Positions 24,210-32,429 of a stretch of DNA of 64,000 nucleotides are shown here, in pieces. Within the stretch, counting starts at the first letter, position 1, and every line of letters begins with the position of its first letter. Made by a program: the position numbers and the translations under genes. Source of the DNA: a virus; IMG/VR virus record IMGVR_UViG_3300028197_000962, positions 1 to 64,000 of that record; one strand, 5' to 3'. The notes under the pieces are model-generated. The model did not search any database. It was not told where the DNA came from and worked only from the letters and a program-made list of their open reading frames with translations.

Positions 24210-24580
24210 CTCATTCCTCCAACATCAAGTCGTTGTTTAATGTAATCTAGTTGTTGTTTAGATAAAATTTTTAGTGCCTGAGATGCTTTCTCATTACTAT
24301 AACCATAATACTGTTTAACAATATCAAGGTTTTGTACTTTATCTTTCTTAATCCAAGGAGAGAATCTCTTCCTTTTCCTCAGACTATTTAGATAAAATTT
24401 ATATTGCATGTCTTTGGAGAGATGATGATTAAGATTCATCTCATTGGAGAACATGATACTGTCAACATGACCAGACAGACAACGATTGACGATATATGGA
24501 GGGTAAGAGCCAATTGTTTCATTTGTGGCGATGTCCTCTTTATTGTAATTTATAGAGTTCATCCAATCTTTTAGTTCCAT
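24206..24580 (-). CDS. 62: Clamp loader small subunit (T4 gp62-like)
   Basis: Partner of gp44 in the clamp loader that places the gp45 ring on DNA. The diagnostic part is IGSYPPYIVNRCLSGHVDSI, then MFSNEMNLNHHLSK and a basic YLNSLRKRKRFSPWIKK. The 124 residues are shorter than T4 gp62 but usual for cyanophages. Gene 44 is separated from it by a methylase and two small genes. Confidence 0.88.
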   Translation of the reverse strand: MELKDWMNSINYNKEDIATNETIGSYPPYIVNRCLSGHVDSIMFSNEMNLNHHLSKDMQYKFYLNSLRKRKRFSPWIKKDKVQNLDIVKQYYGYSNEKASQALKILSKQQLDYIKQRLDVGGMR

Positions 24581-24585
24581 ATTTT

Positions 24586-25413
24586 TCAGTAATTCATCAA
24601 GATAAGTTCTTTACGTTCCTTTTGATCTTTCATATACTCACCAACAGAACGCATGGTGTAAGTCAATTCAAATTCTGCTGCTTTCCAATTTTGGAATCTT
24701 TCTCTGATAAGTTGGGACGAATTATAAGATATGAGTTGAGGACTGGTAAATCGATCACAAATGGTAGCAAAATTATCATGATTAAATCCATTATGCATAT
24801 TTCCCTTTCTTCCATACAGGTTGCTTCCAATTTCATATGGGGGATCTAGATAGGTAAAAATATTATCCCTCTCAGGAAGAAGTTGTTCGTAAGACTTATT
24901 AGTAATCTTCCACTTTCTAATTAGTTGTCCGTAGAAGGGCAACTTCTCAATACCCCTTGCTGAGAAGTTGGAGTCAGATGCTTGGGCAGAAAAGGATGAG
25001 GACTCAGAGAGACCAGAAAAAGAGCACTTGTTGACAATATAGAAAGCGACAGCACGAGCCGTAAGGTCACACCCTCCGGGGTCTTTGCCGAGATAGTCTT
25101 TTGAATCCAAGAAAAGGGATTTAGCCGACACGGGGTCAGGGTTCCTTTGTTTAAGTTCTTGTAACTGTCTTTTAATTTCATCACTATTGTCTCTCAGTTG
25201 TGTCCAAAAATTAGTCAGTGGTTCGTACAGATCATTAACCCAAACATCTAAGTTAGGGTATCTTTGTGTGATATAAATTGCGACTGATCCACCACCAAGA
25301 AATGGTTCTCGATATTCAGTATACTTACTAAGATCTGGGAAGTGTGGTGCAAGTTTTTTACATGCACGGGACTTGCCACCAGGATATCTAAGTGGTGTTT
25401 TAAGAGATTTCAT
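24586..25413 (-). CDS. dam: DNA adenine N6-methyltransferase (Dam-like)
   Basis: A class D12 adenine methylase of 275 residues. Near the N-terminus TPLRYPGGKSRACKKLAPHF leads into YREPFLGGGSVAIYITQRYP, the AdoMet-binding motif I. The catalytic motif IV is YLDPPYEIGS. A target-recognition region lies between them (about residues 70-190). T4 also has a Dam that methylates GATC; the target here is not proven. Protection against host restriction or marking of phage DNA is likely. Its insertion between clamp loader genes 44 and 62 implies coordinated expression with replication. Confidence 0.92.
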   Translation of the reverse strand: MKSLKTPLRYPGGKSRACKKLAPHFPDLSKYTEYREPFLGGGSVAIYITQRYPNLDVWVNDLYEPLTNFWTQLRDNSDEIKRQLQELKQRNPDPVSAKSLFLDSKDYLGKDPGGCDLTARAVAFYIVNKCSFSGLSESSSFSAQASDSNFSARGIEKLPFYGQLIRKWKITNKSYEQLLPERDNIFTYLDPPYEIGSNLYGRKGNMHNGFNHDNFATICDRFTSPQLISYNSSQLIRERFQNWKAAEFELTYTMRSVGEYMKDQKERKELILMNY

Positions 25414-25604
25414 AGGTAGTTAGGTTTATCACTTTTATGAAGAAGAACGCCATCAACTTTGTTGAATAATTCTTGCACATCATTATGCAAAATACGATAC
25501 CCAGTACCGACATATAATTGTCCAAGGACCACAGATATTGTGGCAGTGCCCCAGAAAATGTAGTACCACTTAGACTTTACTTGCGCTCTAATTTTAGTTT
25601 TCAT
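25410..25604 (-). CDS. Small membrane protein, 64 aa
   Basis: Starts MKTKIRAQVKSKWYYIFWGT, one hydrophobic helix (YYIFWGTATISVVLGQLYVG), then a charged tail ending SDKPNYL. The stop overlaps the dam start. Conserved small membrane protein of cyanomyoviruses; function unknown. Confidence 0.65.
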   Translation of the reverse strand: MKTKIRAQVKSKWYYIFWGTATISVVLGQLYVGTGYRILHNDVQELFNKVDGVLLHKSDKPNYL

Positions 25605-25616
25605 TTAAATTCATAA

Positions 25617-25934
25617 TCAAAAATAGTATCTACCAGGTGTATCATAAACGGGATGCCTATCATGTTCACCGTGATGACTGTAACCATTTCCATGGCAATG
25701 TCTACCATCCTCATGAATTATACCAGATCCTTGATGAAAATGGAAATGCCTGTGACATACACTAGGACCCTTAGGACGAGGATGATAGTGAGGTTTAGGA
25801 CGCCTAGGACGAGGATGATAGTGATGATGGGCTTGATTACCATCAAATGGTTCCCAGAACTCTTTCCAAGTAATTGCGTTAGCAGGTGCGGCAAGCAGAG
25901 TCAGACCACCAAGGAGAAACAGATACTTTTTCAT
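25617..25934 (-). CDS. Exported His/Pro-rich protein, 105 aa
   Basis: A signal peptide (MKKYLFLLGGLTLLAAPANA) precedes a mature part that is about one fifth His: HHHYHPRPRRPKPHYHPRP, CHRHFHFHQGSG and GYSHHGEHDRHP. The clusters alternate with Pro and Arg, and two Cys are present. This composition suits metal ions such as Cu, Ni or Zn. Function unknown; possible roles are metal buffering in the periplasm or thylakoid lumen (plastocyanin needs copper). It overlaps the gene 44 start. Confidence 0.7.
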   Translation of the reverse strand: MKKYLFLLGGLTLLAAPANAITWKEFWEPFDGNQAHHHYHPRPRRPKPHYHPRPKGPSVCHRHFHFHQGSGIIHEDGRHCHGNGYSHHGEHDRHPVYDTPGRYYF

Positions 25935-26884
25935 TTGAATTCACACTCCACCATAATTTCAGTTAGTGCTGCTATAAGATTTATCTCTTGATCAGCTACG
26001 AACGCAATTTGATATTGATACTTAGCAATAAGCAGCACAGCAGCAGCAATGCTAGGACCTTCAAGGGACTCCACCAGAGCATCATAAACACGACGCAGTA
26101 ATACGCTAGGATCGTTGTCCAAATTAGAAACGACCCACTTACGAACCTCCGTAAAGTTTTTCTCTTTAAGAACTTTGATAAGTTCATTGATGTTTACATC
26201 ACTAAATTGTGCAAGAATTGCTGTATCAATATTGCCTCCGGTAGAATACCGTTGACACTCATTAAGAACACGTCTCCAATCAGGGAAATGCTTATTGATA
26301 AGTTCTATTAGGACTTTTGGATCATATGCAATATTCTCCGTATCCAAGATTGTTTGTAATCTTTTGAAGAACTTGGCAGCGATTGCTGGTTTTTGTTTGT
26401 TTGTAACTCCGAACTCGACCACCGCGCATCGGGAGTGGAGAGGTTCGATAATTTTGTTCTTGTAATTACAGGTGAAGATGAATCGACAGTTGCTATAAAA
26501 CGCCTCAATATTTGCCCGTAAGAGGAGCTGTACATCATGGGTAGTGTTGTCAGCTTCGTCAATAATGATGACTTTGTGCTTTGCGCCAATTGCTTGAAGC
26601 GAAACGGTCGAAGCAAAGTTCTTTGCCTGGTTTCGTACTGTGTCCAGAAATCTTCCTTCATCAGATCCGTTTATGATTATGTAGTCACACCCAAGTTGTT
26701 CACAGAGAGCTCGGGCAATAGTTGTCTTACCACAACCAGCAGGACCTGCTAGCAATAAGTTAGGAATCTCTCCCCCATTCACAAATTCTTGGAATGTCTT
26801 CTTGATAGAATCAGGGAGGATACAATCATCAACTTCTTTGGGGCGATATTTCTCGACCCAAAGAAAATCACTTTTAGGACTCAT
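25931..26884 (-). CDS. 44: Clamp loader large subunit (T4 gp44-like)
   Basis: AAA+ ATPase of the clamp loader. Walker A is at residues 47-54 (GPAGCGKT), Walker B is KVIIIDEADN, sensor 1 is FIFTCNY, and the SRC motif is in LHSRCAVVEF. The 317-residue length matches T4 gp44. It overlaps gene 45 by 11 bases. gp44 with gp62 opens and loads the gp45 ring. Confidence 0.95.
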   Translation of the reverse strand: MSPKSDFLWVEKYRPKEVDDCILPDSIKKTFQEFVNGGEIPNLLLAGPAGCGKTTIARALCEQLGCDYIIINGSDEGRFLDTVRNQAKNFASTVSLQAIGAKHKVIIIDEADNTTHDVQLLLRANIEAFYSNCRFIFTCNYKNKIIEPLHSRCAVVEFGVTNKQKPAIAAKFFKRLQTILDTENIAYDPKVLIELINKHFPDWRRVLNECQRYSTGGNIDTAILAQFSDVNINELIKVLKEKNFTEVRKWVVSNLDNDPSVLLRRVYDALVESLEGPSIAAAVLLIAKYQYQIAFVADQEINLIAALTEIMVECEFK

Positions 26885-27545
26885 AAGTTAGATCAGGTTC
26901 AAGAGCGATATAATAAGTCAGGTTACGATCCTGACTGGTGAATTTTGCAAGACCAGACTTGGAGATAACGACTCCATAAGAACCAGGAATTACCTTGATG
27001 TTTTCAACCTTGAAGTTGAATTCAAACGTTTCCGTAGTTTCACCAACTACAATCTCATAGGTATTGGAAGTATCATTCTTCTTATCACGTGCCACCATCT
27101 TGACAACACCATTGCCGCCAATAGCAGACAGATCAGGCACCTGATAGACACCAGCTGCTTTAAGCAGACGATCTAGGTCTTGTGTACTGAGCACGAAACA
27201 AACGTCCTCAGAGGGCAGTGTGAGAGACTTCTCGGGAGGTGTGATGATGACATTAGGATCAGCAAAGAAATACTTTGATCGTGACTTTCCTTCCCGAACT
27301 ACAACATAACTCTCATTAGTAAAGTCAAGATCAGGAACAGTCCTGTGTAGTTGCATTCCGTTTAGGAACTGATTCAGATCATAGATACCAAAGTCTTTGG
27401 GAAACTCTTCGTCAATAGTTGCCTCCGCAAGAATGTTCTTCATCACACTGATAGTGCGAAGTGAATTGCCTTCCTTGAACAACAAAGACTGATTAATGTT
27501 ACTGAAATTTTTAAGCAGTGAGAGAGTTGAATCAGAAAGTTTCAT
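26874..27545 (-). CDS. 45: Sliding clamp (T4 gp45-like)
   Basis: Ring-shaped processivity factor for gp43; in T4 it also activates late transcription by contacting gp55 through gp33. I start at MKLSDSTLSLLKNFSNINQS; an ATG six codons upstream is possible but gives an atypical N-terminus. The protein shows the two-fold clamp fold with YVVVREGKSRSKYFFADPN and a conserved C-terminal FTSQDRNLTYYIALEPD. Length 223 aa. It overlaps the DUF3310 gene by 14 bases. Confidence 0.92.
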   Translation of the reverse strand: MKLSDSTLSLLKNFSNINQSLLFKEGNSLRTISVMKNILAEATIDEEFPKDFGIYDLNQFLNGMQLHRTVPDLDFTNESYVVVREGKSRSKYFFADPNVIITPPEKSLTLPSEDVCFVLSTQDLDRLLKAAGVYQVPDLSAIGGNGVVKMVARDKKNDTSNTYEIVVGETTETFEFNFKVENIKVIPGSYGVVISKSGLAKFTSQDRNLTYYIALEPDLTYES

Positions 27546-28059
27546 ACGGTTGGGGGTTGTCATTACAGAGACCAGAGAAGTGGTATAGAAGGATGCAATA
27601 GTGAATTGCTTTTAGGATGTCCTGTTTGGACTTTCCATCTTTCTTACCGAAGCGAGAAAGATATTTGATTGCATTGGATCGACAGAATGGTTCTGCATCA
27701 CCAATACCTTCAATGAGATCAAGAGTCTGAGTCTTCGACTCTTTTGAAGTGTAGTGAGAACGATAGGTCATTCCCAAGTAATCACGAACTTCTTTAAGGA
27801 TTACATCTTCATTGTACTTCCATCTTTTGTTGTTGTTATTAGTTGTTGGGAGATCAGGAACTCCTACCTCATCTTGACTAAAATCAAAAGTGATAGCGTC
27901 CTCACCATAATAAGAGGGATACACTTGACCAGCAGCTACCGGTCCATTTTCATCAAAGTTGTATTCAAAGATGTTGGAAGAAGTGTCAGTGTCGGGGAAA
28001 TCGAATTCATTAATTTTGTAGTTCATAGCATCATATAGTAGGGACCAAGAGTTTGTCAT
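27532..28059 (-). CDS. DUF3310 (SaV-like) domain protein
   Basis: The C-terminal half carries the DUF3310 fingerprint: LDLIEGIGDAEPFCRSNAIK, YLSRFGKKDGKSKQDILKAI, HYCILLYHFSG. This small helical domain is present in many phages and has been called SaV-like or a nucleotide-kinase accessory. The N-terminal half is acidic and unassigned. It lies between the CobS-like gene and clamp gene 45. Confidence 0.75.
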   Translation of the reverse strand: MTNSWSLLYDAMNYKINEFDFPDTDTSSNIFEYNFDENGPVAAGQVYPSYYGEDAITFDFSQDEVGVPDLPTTNNNNKRWKYNEDVILKEVRDYLGMTYRSHYTSKESKTQTLDLIEGIGDAEPFCRSNAIKYLSRFGKKDGKSKQDILKAIHYCILLYHFSGLCNDNPQPYETF

Positions 28060-29111
28060 ACAGATTCTACATCAAACTGCACGTCGATGTCAACCTTATC
28101 ATAGAGATCCATGAAAGCTTGTTTGGTTTCATCATCAAAACGATTCAAACATACTTCGATTGATTTTGCTTTGTCTTCAAAGATATCATAGGCATTAACA
28201 ATGTGAACTAGACGGCGAGTGCTAATCAATTCATCAACACCACCATCATAGAAAGTTTTACGAATGATGTCTGCCCAATCACAAAGACGTTTGCAGAACT
28301 CAATATCGTTACAGATCTTTCCAAGAATCTTTTGTTCAGTTACAGCAGTAGGATACTCTTGCTCAAACGTTACTGGGAATCGTTCGAGAAATGCCTCATT
28401 CAAAACATTAGTACCGATGAAACGTCCATCATCAGAACCTTTACCTTTTGTGTTTGCGGTGGCAATTACATTGAATCCTGTTTTGGGAGAGACAAACTTA
28501 CCAATCTTCTTTAAGAAAACTCCCTTACCTTCAAGGATGGACTGCAAGCAAAGAATTTTATTAGATGCAAGGTCCACTTCATCCAAAAGGAGGATTGCGC
28601 CGCGTTCCAATGCTTCAATAACTGGACCGTTGTGCCATACTGTTTCGCCATTAATAAGGCGGAACCCACCAATAAGGTCGTCTTCATCGGTTTCTACTGT
28701 GATATTGACACGGATGAGTTCTCTACCCAATGCTGCACACGCTTGCTCAACTCCGAACGTTTTACCATTACCAGAAAGACCCGTGATGAACGTTGGATAA
28801 AACAGATTGGACTTAATAATTTTTTTAATATCAGCGAAGTTACCAAAGCTGACGAAGGTATCATCTTTTGCGGGGATAAGGTTTTGATCAACAGCAGGAA
28901 TTGCGGGAGGTGCTTGGTAACTTTTTTCCAACTTTTGTTGTAGCGTTAGGTTCCACTTACCACGTCCTACCCTGAACCTTTCAAGACGTTTCGTAACTGT
29001 CTGATATGAAATATCATTCGACATGCAATATCCTCGAACGTCAGCAGCAACAATCTCATTACCGTATAGATCGCGAAGACTGTCAAGAATGTGTTCTGTG
29101 GATTGAGACAT
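28056..29111 (-). CDS. cobS: CobS-like / MoxR-type AAA+ ATPase
   Basis: A 351-residue AAA+ protein. Walker A is at residues 111-118 (GLSGNGKT), Walker B is GAILLLDEVDLA, and the sensor and arginine-finger region is NVIATANTKGKGSDDGRF with NEAFLERFPV. It is close to CobS (cobaltochelatase ATPase) and the MoxR family, which work with von Willebrand A proteins. Such a partner is encoded upstream at 30063-32162. In cyanophages this gene is usually labelled cobS; a role in cobalamin synthesis is not shown, and a chaperone or remodelling role is as likely. The N-terminal 60 residues resemble a DNA-binding or wHTH-like region. Confidence 0.85.
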   Translation of the reverse strand: MSQSTEHILDSLRDLYGNEIVAADVRGYCMSNDISYQTVTKRLERFRVGRGKWNLTLQQKLEKSYQAPPAIPAVDQNLIPAKDDTFVSFGNFADIKKIIKSNLFYPTFITGLSGNGKTFGVEQACAALGRELIRVNITVETDEDDLIGGFRLINGETVWHNGPVIEALERGAILLLDEVDLASNKILCLQSILEGKGVFLKKIGKFVSPKTGFNVIATANTKGKGSDDGRFIGTNVLNEAFLERFPVTFEQEYPTAVTEQKILGKICNDIEFCKRLCDWADIIRKTFYDGGVDELISTRRLVHIVNAYDIFEDKAKSIEVCLNRFDDETKQAFMDLYDKVDIDVQFDVESV

Positions 29112-29124
29112 CTGTTTGATTCGT

Positions 29125-29535
29125 TTACTCCGTAATTATAACTGAGGATGGGTTGCTTTGGGGCGGTGGGTAGTTAGGTTTCCGAAGTGTCACAGTGGGT
29201 TTGTCGTCGAACGGTCTTATGTACTCATGGTGAACCGTCTTGGCAGCATTGAACTTTCCAATCATAAATTCATACCCAACTGTGGGATCACACTCTCCAC
29301 ACACAAAGATATCACATACTGCCATTTGTTTTTCAGGCCAAGTATGAATACTAATATGACTTTCTGCCAACAGAGTTACAGCTGTTACCCCCTGAGGAGT
29401 AAATTGATGTGATACTGTATTTAACCAAGTGGCACCACATTTCACTGAGGTCTGGTATAAAACGTTCTCAATGTATATCCTATCATTAAGAAGGTTCTTG
29501 TCACAATCATAGAGAGTGAATAGAATATGTTTCAT
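29125..29535 (-). CDS. speD: S-adenosylmethionine decarboxylase proenzyme
   Basis: Makes decarboxylated AdoMet for polyamine (spermidine) synthesis. Self-processing occurs between E58 and S59 in LLAESHISIHTWPE, where Ser59 becomes the pyruvoyl group; H64 and C79 (FVCGE) match the catalytic His and Cys of bacterial class 1b enzymes. The 136-residue length fits. Polyamines could neutralise packaged DNA or keep photosystems stable. Such genes occur in many cyanomyoviruses. Confidence 0.93.
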   Translation of the reverse strand: MKHILFTLYDCDKNLLNDRIYIENVLYQTSVKCGATWLNTVSHQFTPQGVTAVTLLAESHISIHTWPEKQMAVCDIFVCGECDPTVGYEFMIGKFNAAKTVHHEYIRPFDDKPTVTLRKPNYPPPQSNPSSVIITE

Positions 29536-29538
29536 TGA

Positions 29539-30066
29539 TTAGACCCACTCCGGTTTACGATCTGGGATACGAAGATAATTATTCGCTACCCAAGGTTTAG
29601 AAGAAATATACATTTTATATGCAGTAAAAATATCTATACTAGTATCATACTTGAACTCATCAGGTCCTGCAAAGACAAAGGGTGTTGTATCCTTTCCACT
29701 GCGACCTTGTACATCTGCTGTGGGAAGTATCTCCTTTGCTGCTAGAAGGGTCTTCTGACAGGTGTGGACCTTACCATAGCGAGCAGTGTACTCATCGCAC
29801 ATAGCAAGTCCATGAGTAAGGAGCCATTGCCAATTGGTCACAAACTCATTCGCCCATTTAGTGCAGGGATGATTACGAAAAGCACCCTTCTCAGTAGCAT
29901 AGGGAGTACCATCTGCTCTGGGAAGACTACCAAACCCATGACCCCATTTGTCAGAGCATACAATAGCAAGCATCTGACAGGTCTCTAATGGCATCTTGAC
30001 AATGTGTTTATCAGGAAGAACCATGGCAGATTGCCAGGGACTAGGGTCAGTCACAAAAATGTTCAC
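29539..30066 (-). CDS. Conserved protein, possible pyrimidine-dimer glycosylase relative
   Basis: MNIFVTDPSPWQSAMVLPDK, followed by HIVKMPLETCQMLAIV and NHPCTKWANEFVTNWQWLLT, CDEYTARYGKVHTCQ, resembles a widespread phage family that is sometimes annotated as a pyrimidine-dimer DNA glycosylase (endonuclease V-like). The identification is from memory of this pattern. UV repair would suit a marine surface phage. It overlaps the VWA gene by 4 bases and sits before speD. Confidence 0.5.
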   Translation of the reverse strand: MNIFVTDPSPWQSAMVLPDKHIVKMPLETCQMLAIVCSDKWGHGFGSLPRADGTPYATEKGAFRNHPCTKWANEFVTNWQWLLTHGLAMCDEYTARYGKVHTCQKTLLAAKEILPTADVQGRSGKDTTPFVFAGPDEFKYDTSIDIFTAYKMYISSKPWVANNYLRIPDRKPEWV

Positions 30067-32162
30067 GCAACTAACTCCACGAACTCTGATAGAATTTTAC
30101 GATTAAACTTGGATTTTGTCAATGATTTTTTGAAGGCAGCACGAATGGTCGCCTTGTTCGCACCCTCAGCAACGTCAAAATCAACAGTGTTATGCATATT
30201 GGATTGATTCATCACAAACATCTTAGCGTAAGCAGGGACATCAACAGCAGCAGATTTTTGTTTTACGAACGTTTTGACATATTTTGAAATCAGATTTGGA
30301 TTTTCAATTTTTCTTTTCAGAAATTTAGTAAACTCATTGGTGCTAGCCAGTCTGATACCAATAATATTTACATCAGGATTTCTATCAGTAAAGTTTTTAA
30401 TCAAATCATCTACACTATCCCACTTTCCTAGTTTGTAAGTTGTCCGAAGAACAGGATCACGAAGATAAACGTTGTCATTAAAATTAAGTGAGGATGGAAC
30501 GCATACTTCATCTCCTTGATAAGTGGTACGCATTCTTCCAAAGGTGAGGAACTGAGATTCTCCATCAGTCAGAATAACAGTATGAACTTTTTGAAGTCTC
30601 TTCTGAGATTTAAACTCAGGAATAATATTATGAAGACACAAAATGACTTCATTAAGAGGAGTACCACTCAAACCAAATCCCATAGGAACATGCATTCGTT
30701 GATATCCTACGGATAGATACCAAAAATTAAGACACTGCTTCTCAAATTCCATGGCATTACAATCACTATTCATAAATTCAAGTAGACGGAAACTCTTTTC
30801 AATCCACAATTCGTTTGGTTTAGGATCATCAAGCAAACTACTGTGATGTCTTTCACCCTCAACATCTTCATGCCAACAGTTTGTAAATGCATAGACACGG
30901 AAAGGAATATTAACCTTACGACAGAACCAAGCAAGATTGAACAATTGCTTTGCAGTGTCCTCAAGACATCCTCCCATAGATCCTGACCAATCAAGAATGA
31001 AAACTAATCCATGATTTTTTCCATCAGGAATAGTAGTTACTTTCTTGAATAAATCTTCATTGAATTTGTAGGTATGAAGTTTACCACAATCCAATACACC
31101 GGTTCTACTGATTGAGGCACGTGAGTAAGATTCTGCTGACTTACGACACTCAAACTCTTTGACCATATAATTTACTTCTTTCTGAACAGACTTTTTATAT
31201 TTTGCATACGTTTCTTTGAGATATATCATTGGATTGCAACTATCATCAATATCACGATACATGATATCCCAAAACAAACTCAATCTCTCATCAATCGATT
31301 TGTTGGGAATGACAACCTTTTCAATAGGAATATCAGGAATTTGAACATAACGACTTTCCTTACCACCAAAACTCGCAAGATTCCTGATTGCTCCACTTTC
31401 AGACTCAGCAGTATTTACAGAAGGCTCAGTAGAATCCTGGCGAATATCAGAATCGTTACTATCCATATCACTTTCATCAGAATTATCCCAGTTATCAATA
31501 GGATCGGACTCAGAGTTATCACTGCTATCACCCCTATTGTCCATATCAGTGCTGTCCCCCATCTCCGATTCCGAAGTAATTTCCTCACTCTCCGAGTCAT
31601 TTTCTTCCTTTGGTTGTTGAGTTTTTTCTTTGTCGAATAAGTAGAGAAGTTTCGCGGCAGTGATGACATCTTCCCAAGTTTCAGAGTTTTGAATAGATTG
31701 AACGATTGGTTGCTCTTCAAGAGAGAACTTGATACCGAGGAAAGGACCAACCTTGAAGTGTAGGTTTACACGATCTGCAAGAGACATCTTGGTAAAATCT
31801 TCTCCCTCAGTAGAGAAGAAGTCCATATCATGAAACTCTTGATATCCTTTGTAGAAAGTTTTAGAAAGACCAGCAAACCTACGTTTGATAAGTTTTTCAA
31901 TACGAACATCTTCCACTACGTTAATAAATCCATGTGGAACATCCTTAGGAGGGTCTACATTAGGAGTATAGAGGGCATGTCCAACCTCATGAGCAACTAG
32001 AAGATCAAAGATCTCTTCGCTTGCACGCTCCCATACAGGGAGAGTAAGAACACGGGTATCTACGTTGAACTGAGCTGTCTCAACATGCTTGTGTTCGACA
32101 ATCAGATTCTCTTGTGCCAGGAGTTTGGCTACCGTGCCCTTGACTTCTAGGTTGACAGACAT
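30063..32162 (-). CDS. Metallopeptidase-like and VWA domain protein (CobT-like partner)
   Basis: A 699-residue protein with three parts. Residues 50-110 hold a zinc-peptidase motif, AHEVGHALY (H58-E59-x-x-H62), with NVVEDVRIE as likely third ligand. Residues about 190-260 are an Asp/Ser/Glu-rich disordered linker. The C-terminal part is a von Willebrand A domain with the MIDAS motif FILDWSGSMGG and a later TDGE. VWA proteins of this sort act with MoxR/CobS-type ATPases. CobT, the partner of CobS in cobalt chelation, has a similar acidic linker and VWA domain but no HExxH that I know of. Confidence 0.8.
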   Translation of the reverse strand: MSVNLEVKGTVAKLLAQENLIVEHKHVETAQFNVDTRVLTLPVWERASEEIFDLLVAHEVGHALYTPNVDPPKDVPHGFINVVEDVRIEKLIKRRFAGLSKTFYKGYQEFHDMDFFSTEGEDFTKMSLADRVNLHFKVGPFLGIKFSLEEQPIVQSIQNSETWEDVITAAKLLYLFDKEKTQQPKEENDSESEEITSESEMGDSTDMDNRGDSSDNSESDPIDNWDNSDESDMDSNDSDIRQDSTEPSVNTAESESGAIRNLASFGGKESRYVQIPDIPIEKVVIPNKSIDERLSLFWDIMYRDIDDSCNPMIYLKETYAKYKKSVQKEVNYMVKEFECRKSAESYSRASISRTGVLDCGKLHTYKFNEDLFKKVTTIPDGKNHGLVFILDWSGSMGGCLEDTAKQLFNLAWFCRKVNIPFRVYAFTNCWHEDVEGERHHSSLLDDPKPNELWIEKSFRLLEFMNSDCNAMEFEKQCLNFWYLSVGYQRMHVPMGFGLSGTPLNEVILCLHNIIPEFKSQKRLQKVHTVILTDGESQFLTFGRMRTTYQGDEVCVPSSLNFNDNVYLRDPVLRTTYKLGKWDSVDDLIKNFTDRNPDVNIIGIRLASTNEFTKFLKRKIENPNLISKYVKTFVKQKSAAVDVPAYAKMFVMNQSNMHNTVDFDVAEGANKATIRAAFKKSLTKSKFNRKILSEFVELVA

Positions 32163-32332
32163 GCAGTTCTCTCAGGTATGTACCCATAATACGACGAAAC
32201 CTCCCGCTTGGGGAGGTTGGTGTACCGCTTCTTAAAGTGGCTCAGTGCTTCACGCCTTGCCCTCATCGCTTGTGGTTTGAGTTTTCTCTTCTGTTGTTTC
32301 TTGCTGTGATGTTGCCAGTTTGGAGTATGCAT
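32147..32332 (-). CDS. Small basic protein, 61 aa
   Basis: Very basic: HHSKKQQKRKLKPQAMRARR, then FKKRYTNLPKREVSSYYGYI and PERTACLST. The end overlaps the start of the metallopeptidase-VWA gene by 16 bases. It overlaps another small gene (32250-32429) by 83 bases in a different frame; a reasonable ribosome site (AGG, 9 bases upstream) exists for this ATG. The REVSSYYGYIPERT end looks conserved in phages, which favours this frame being real. An internal ATG (MRARREAL) could be the true start, shortening the overlap. Confidence 0.5.
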   Translation of the reverse strand: MHTPNWQHHSKKQQKRKLKPQAMRARREALSHFKKRYTNLPKREVSSYYGYIPERTACLST

Positions 32333-32429
32333 TGAGATACCTGTCAGATGCAGGGTGGGTAATTAACGTCATACCATTTTGTTTGAATTCTTTGGAGATG
32401 TCAACTGGACGGCGGATTTGTTCTCTCAT
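32250..32429 (-). CDS. Small protein of unknown function, 59 aa
   Basis: Starts MREQIRRPVDISKEFKQNGM at an ATG that overlaps the gene 46 stop (ATGA), as typical here. The C-terminal half is Gln/Thr/Glu-rich and disordered (TSQQETTEEKTQTTSDEGKA). It overlaps the basic 61-residue frame over 83 bases. The coupled start supports the N-terminal half; the C-terminal half has low-complexity composition that may come from the overlapping frame. Confidence 0.5.
   Translation of the reverse strand: MREQIRRPVDISKEFKQNGMTLITHPASDRYLNAYSKLATSQQETTEEKTQTTSDEGKA

Noticed and set aside
28264-28800. 178-residue frame on the plus strand
   Set aside because: It lies entirely opposite the CobS-like ATPase, is Ser/Arg-rich with antisense-type composition, and has no ribosome site or motif. 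All accepted genes are on the minus strand.
28056-29111. Cobalamin biosynthesis as the role of the CobS-like gene
   Set aside because: No other cobalamin gene is in the window and the nearby partner carries a peptidase motif. The name is kept only as a family label.
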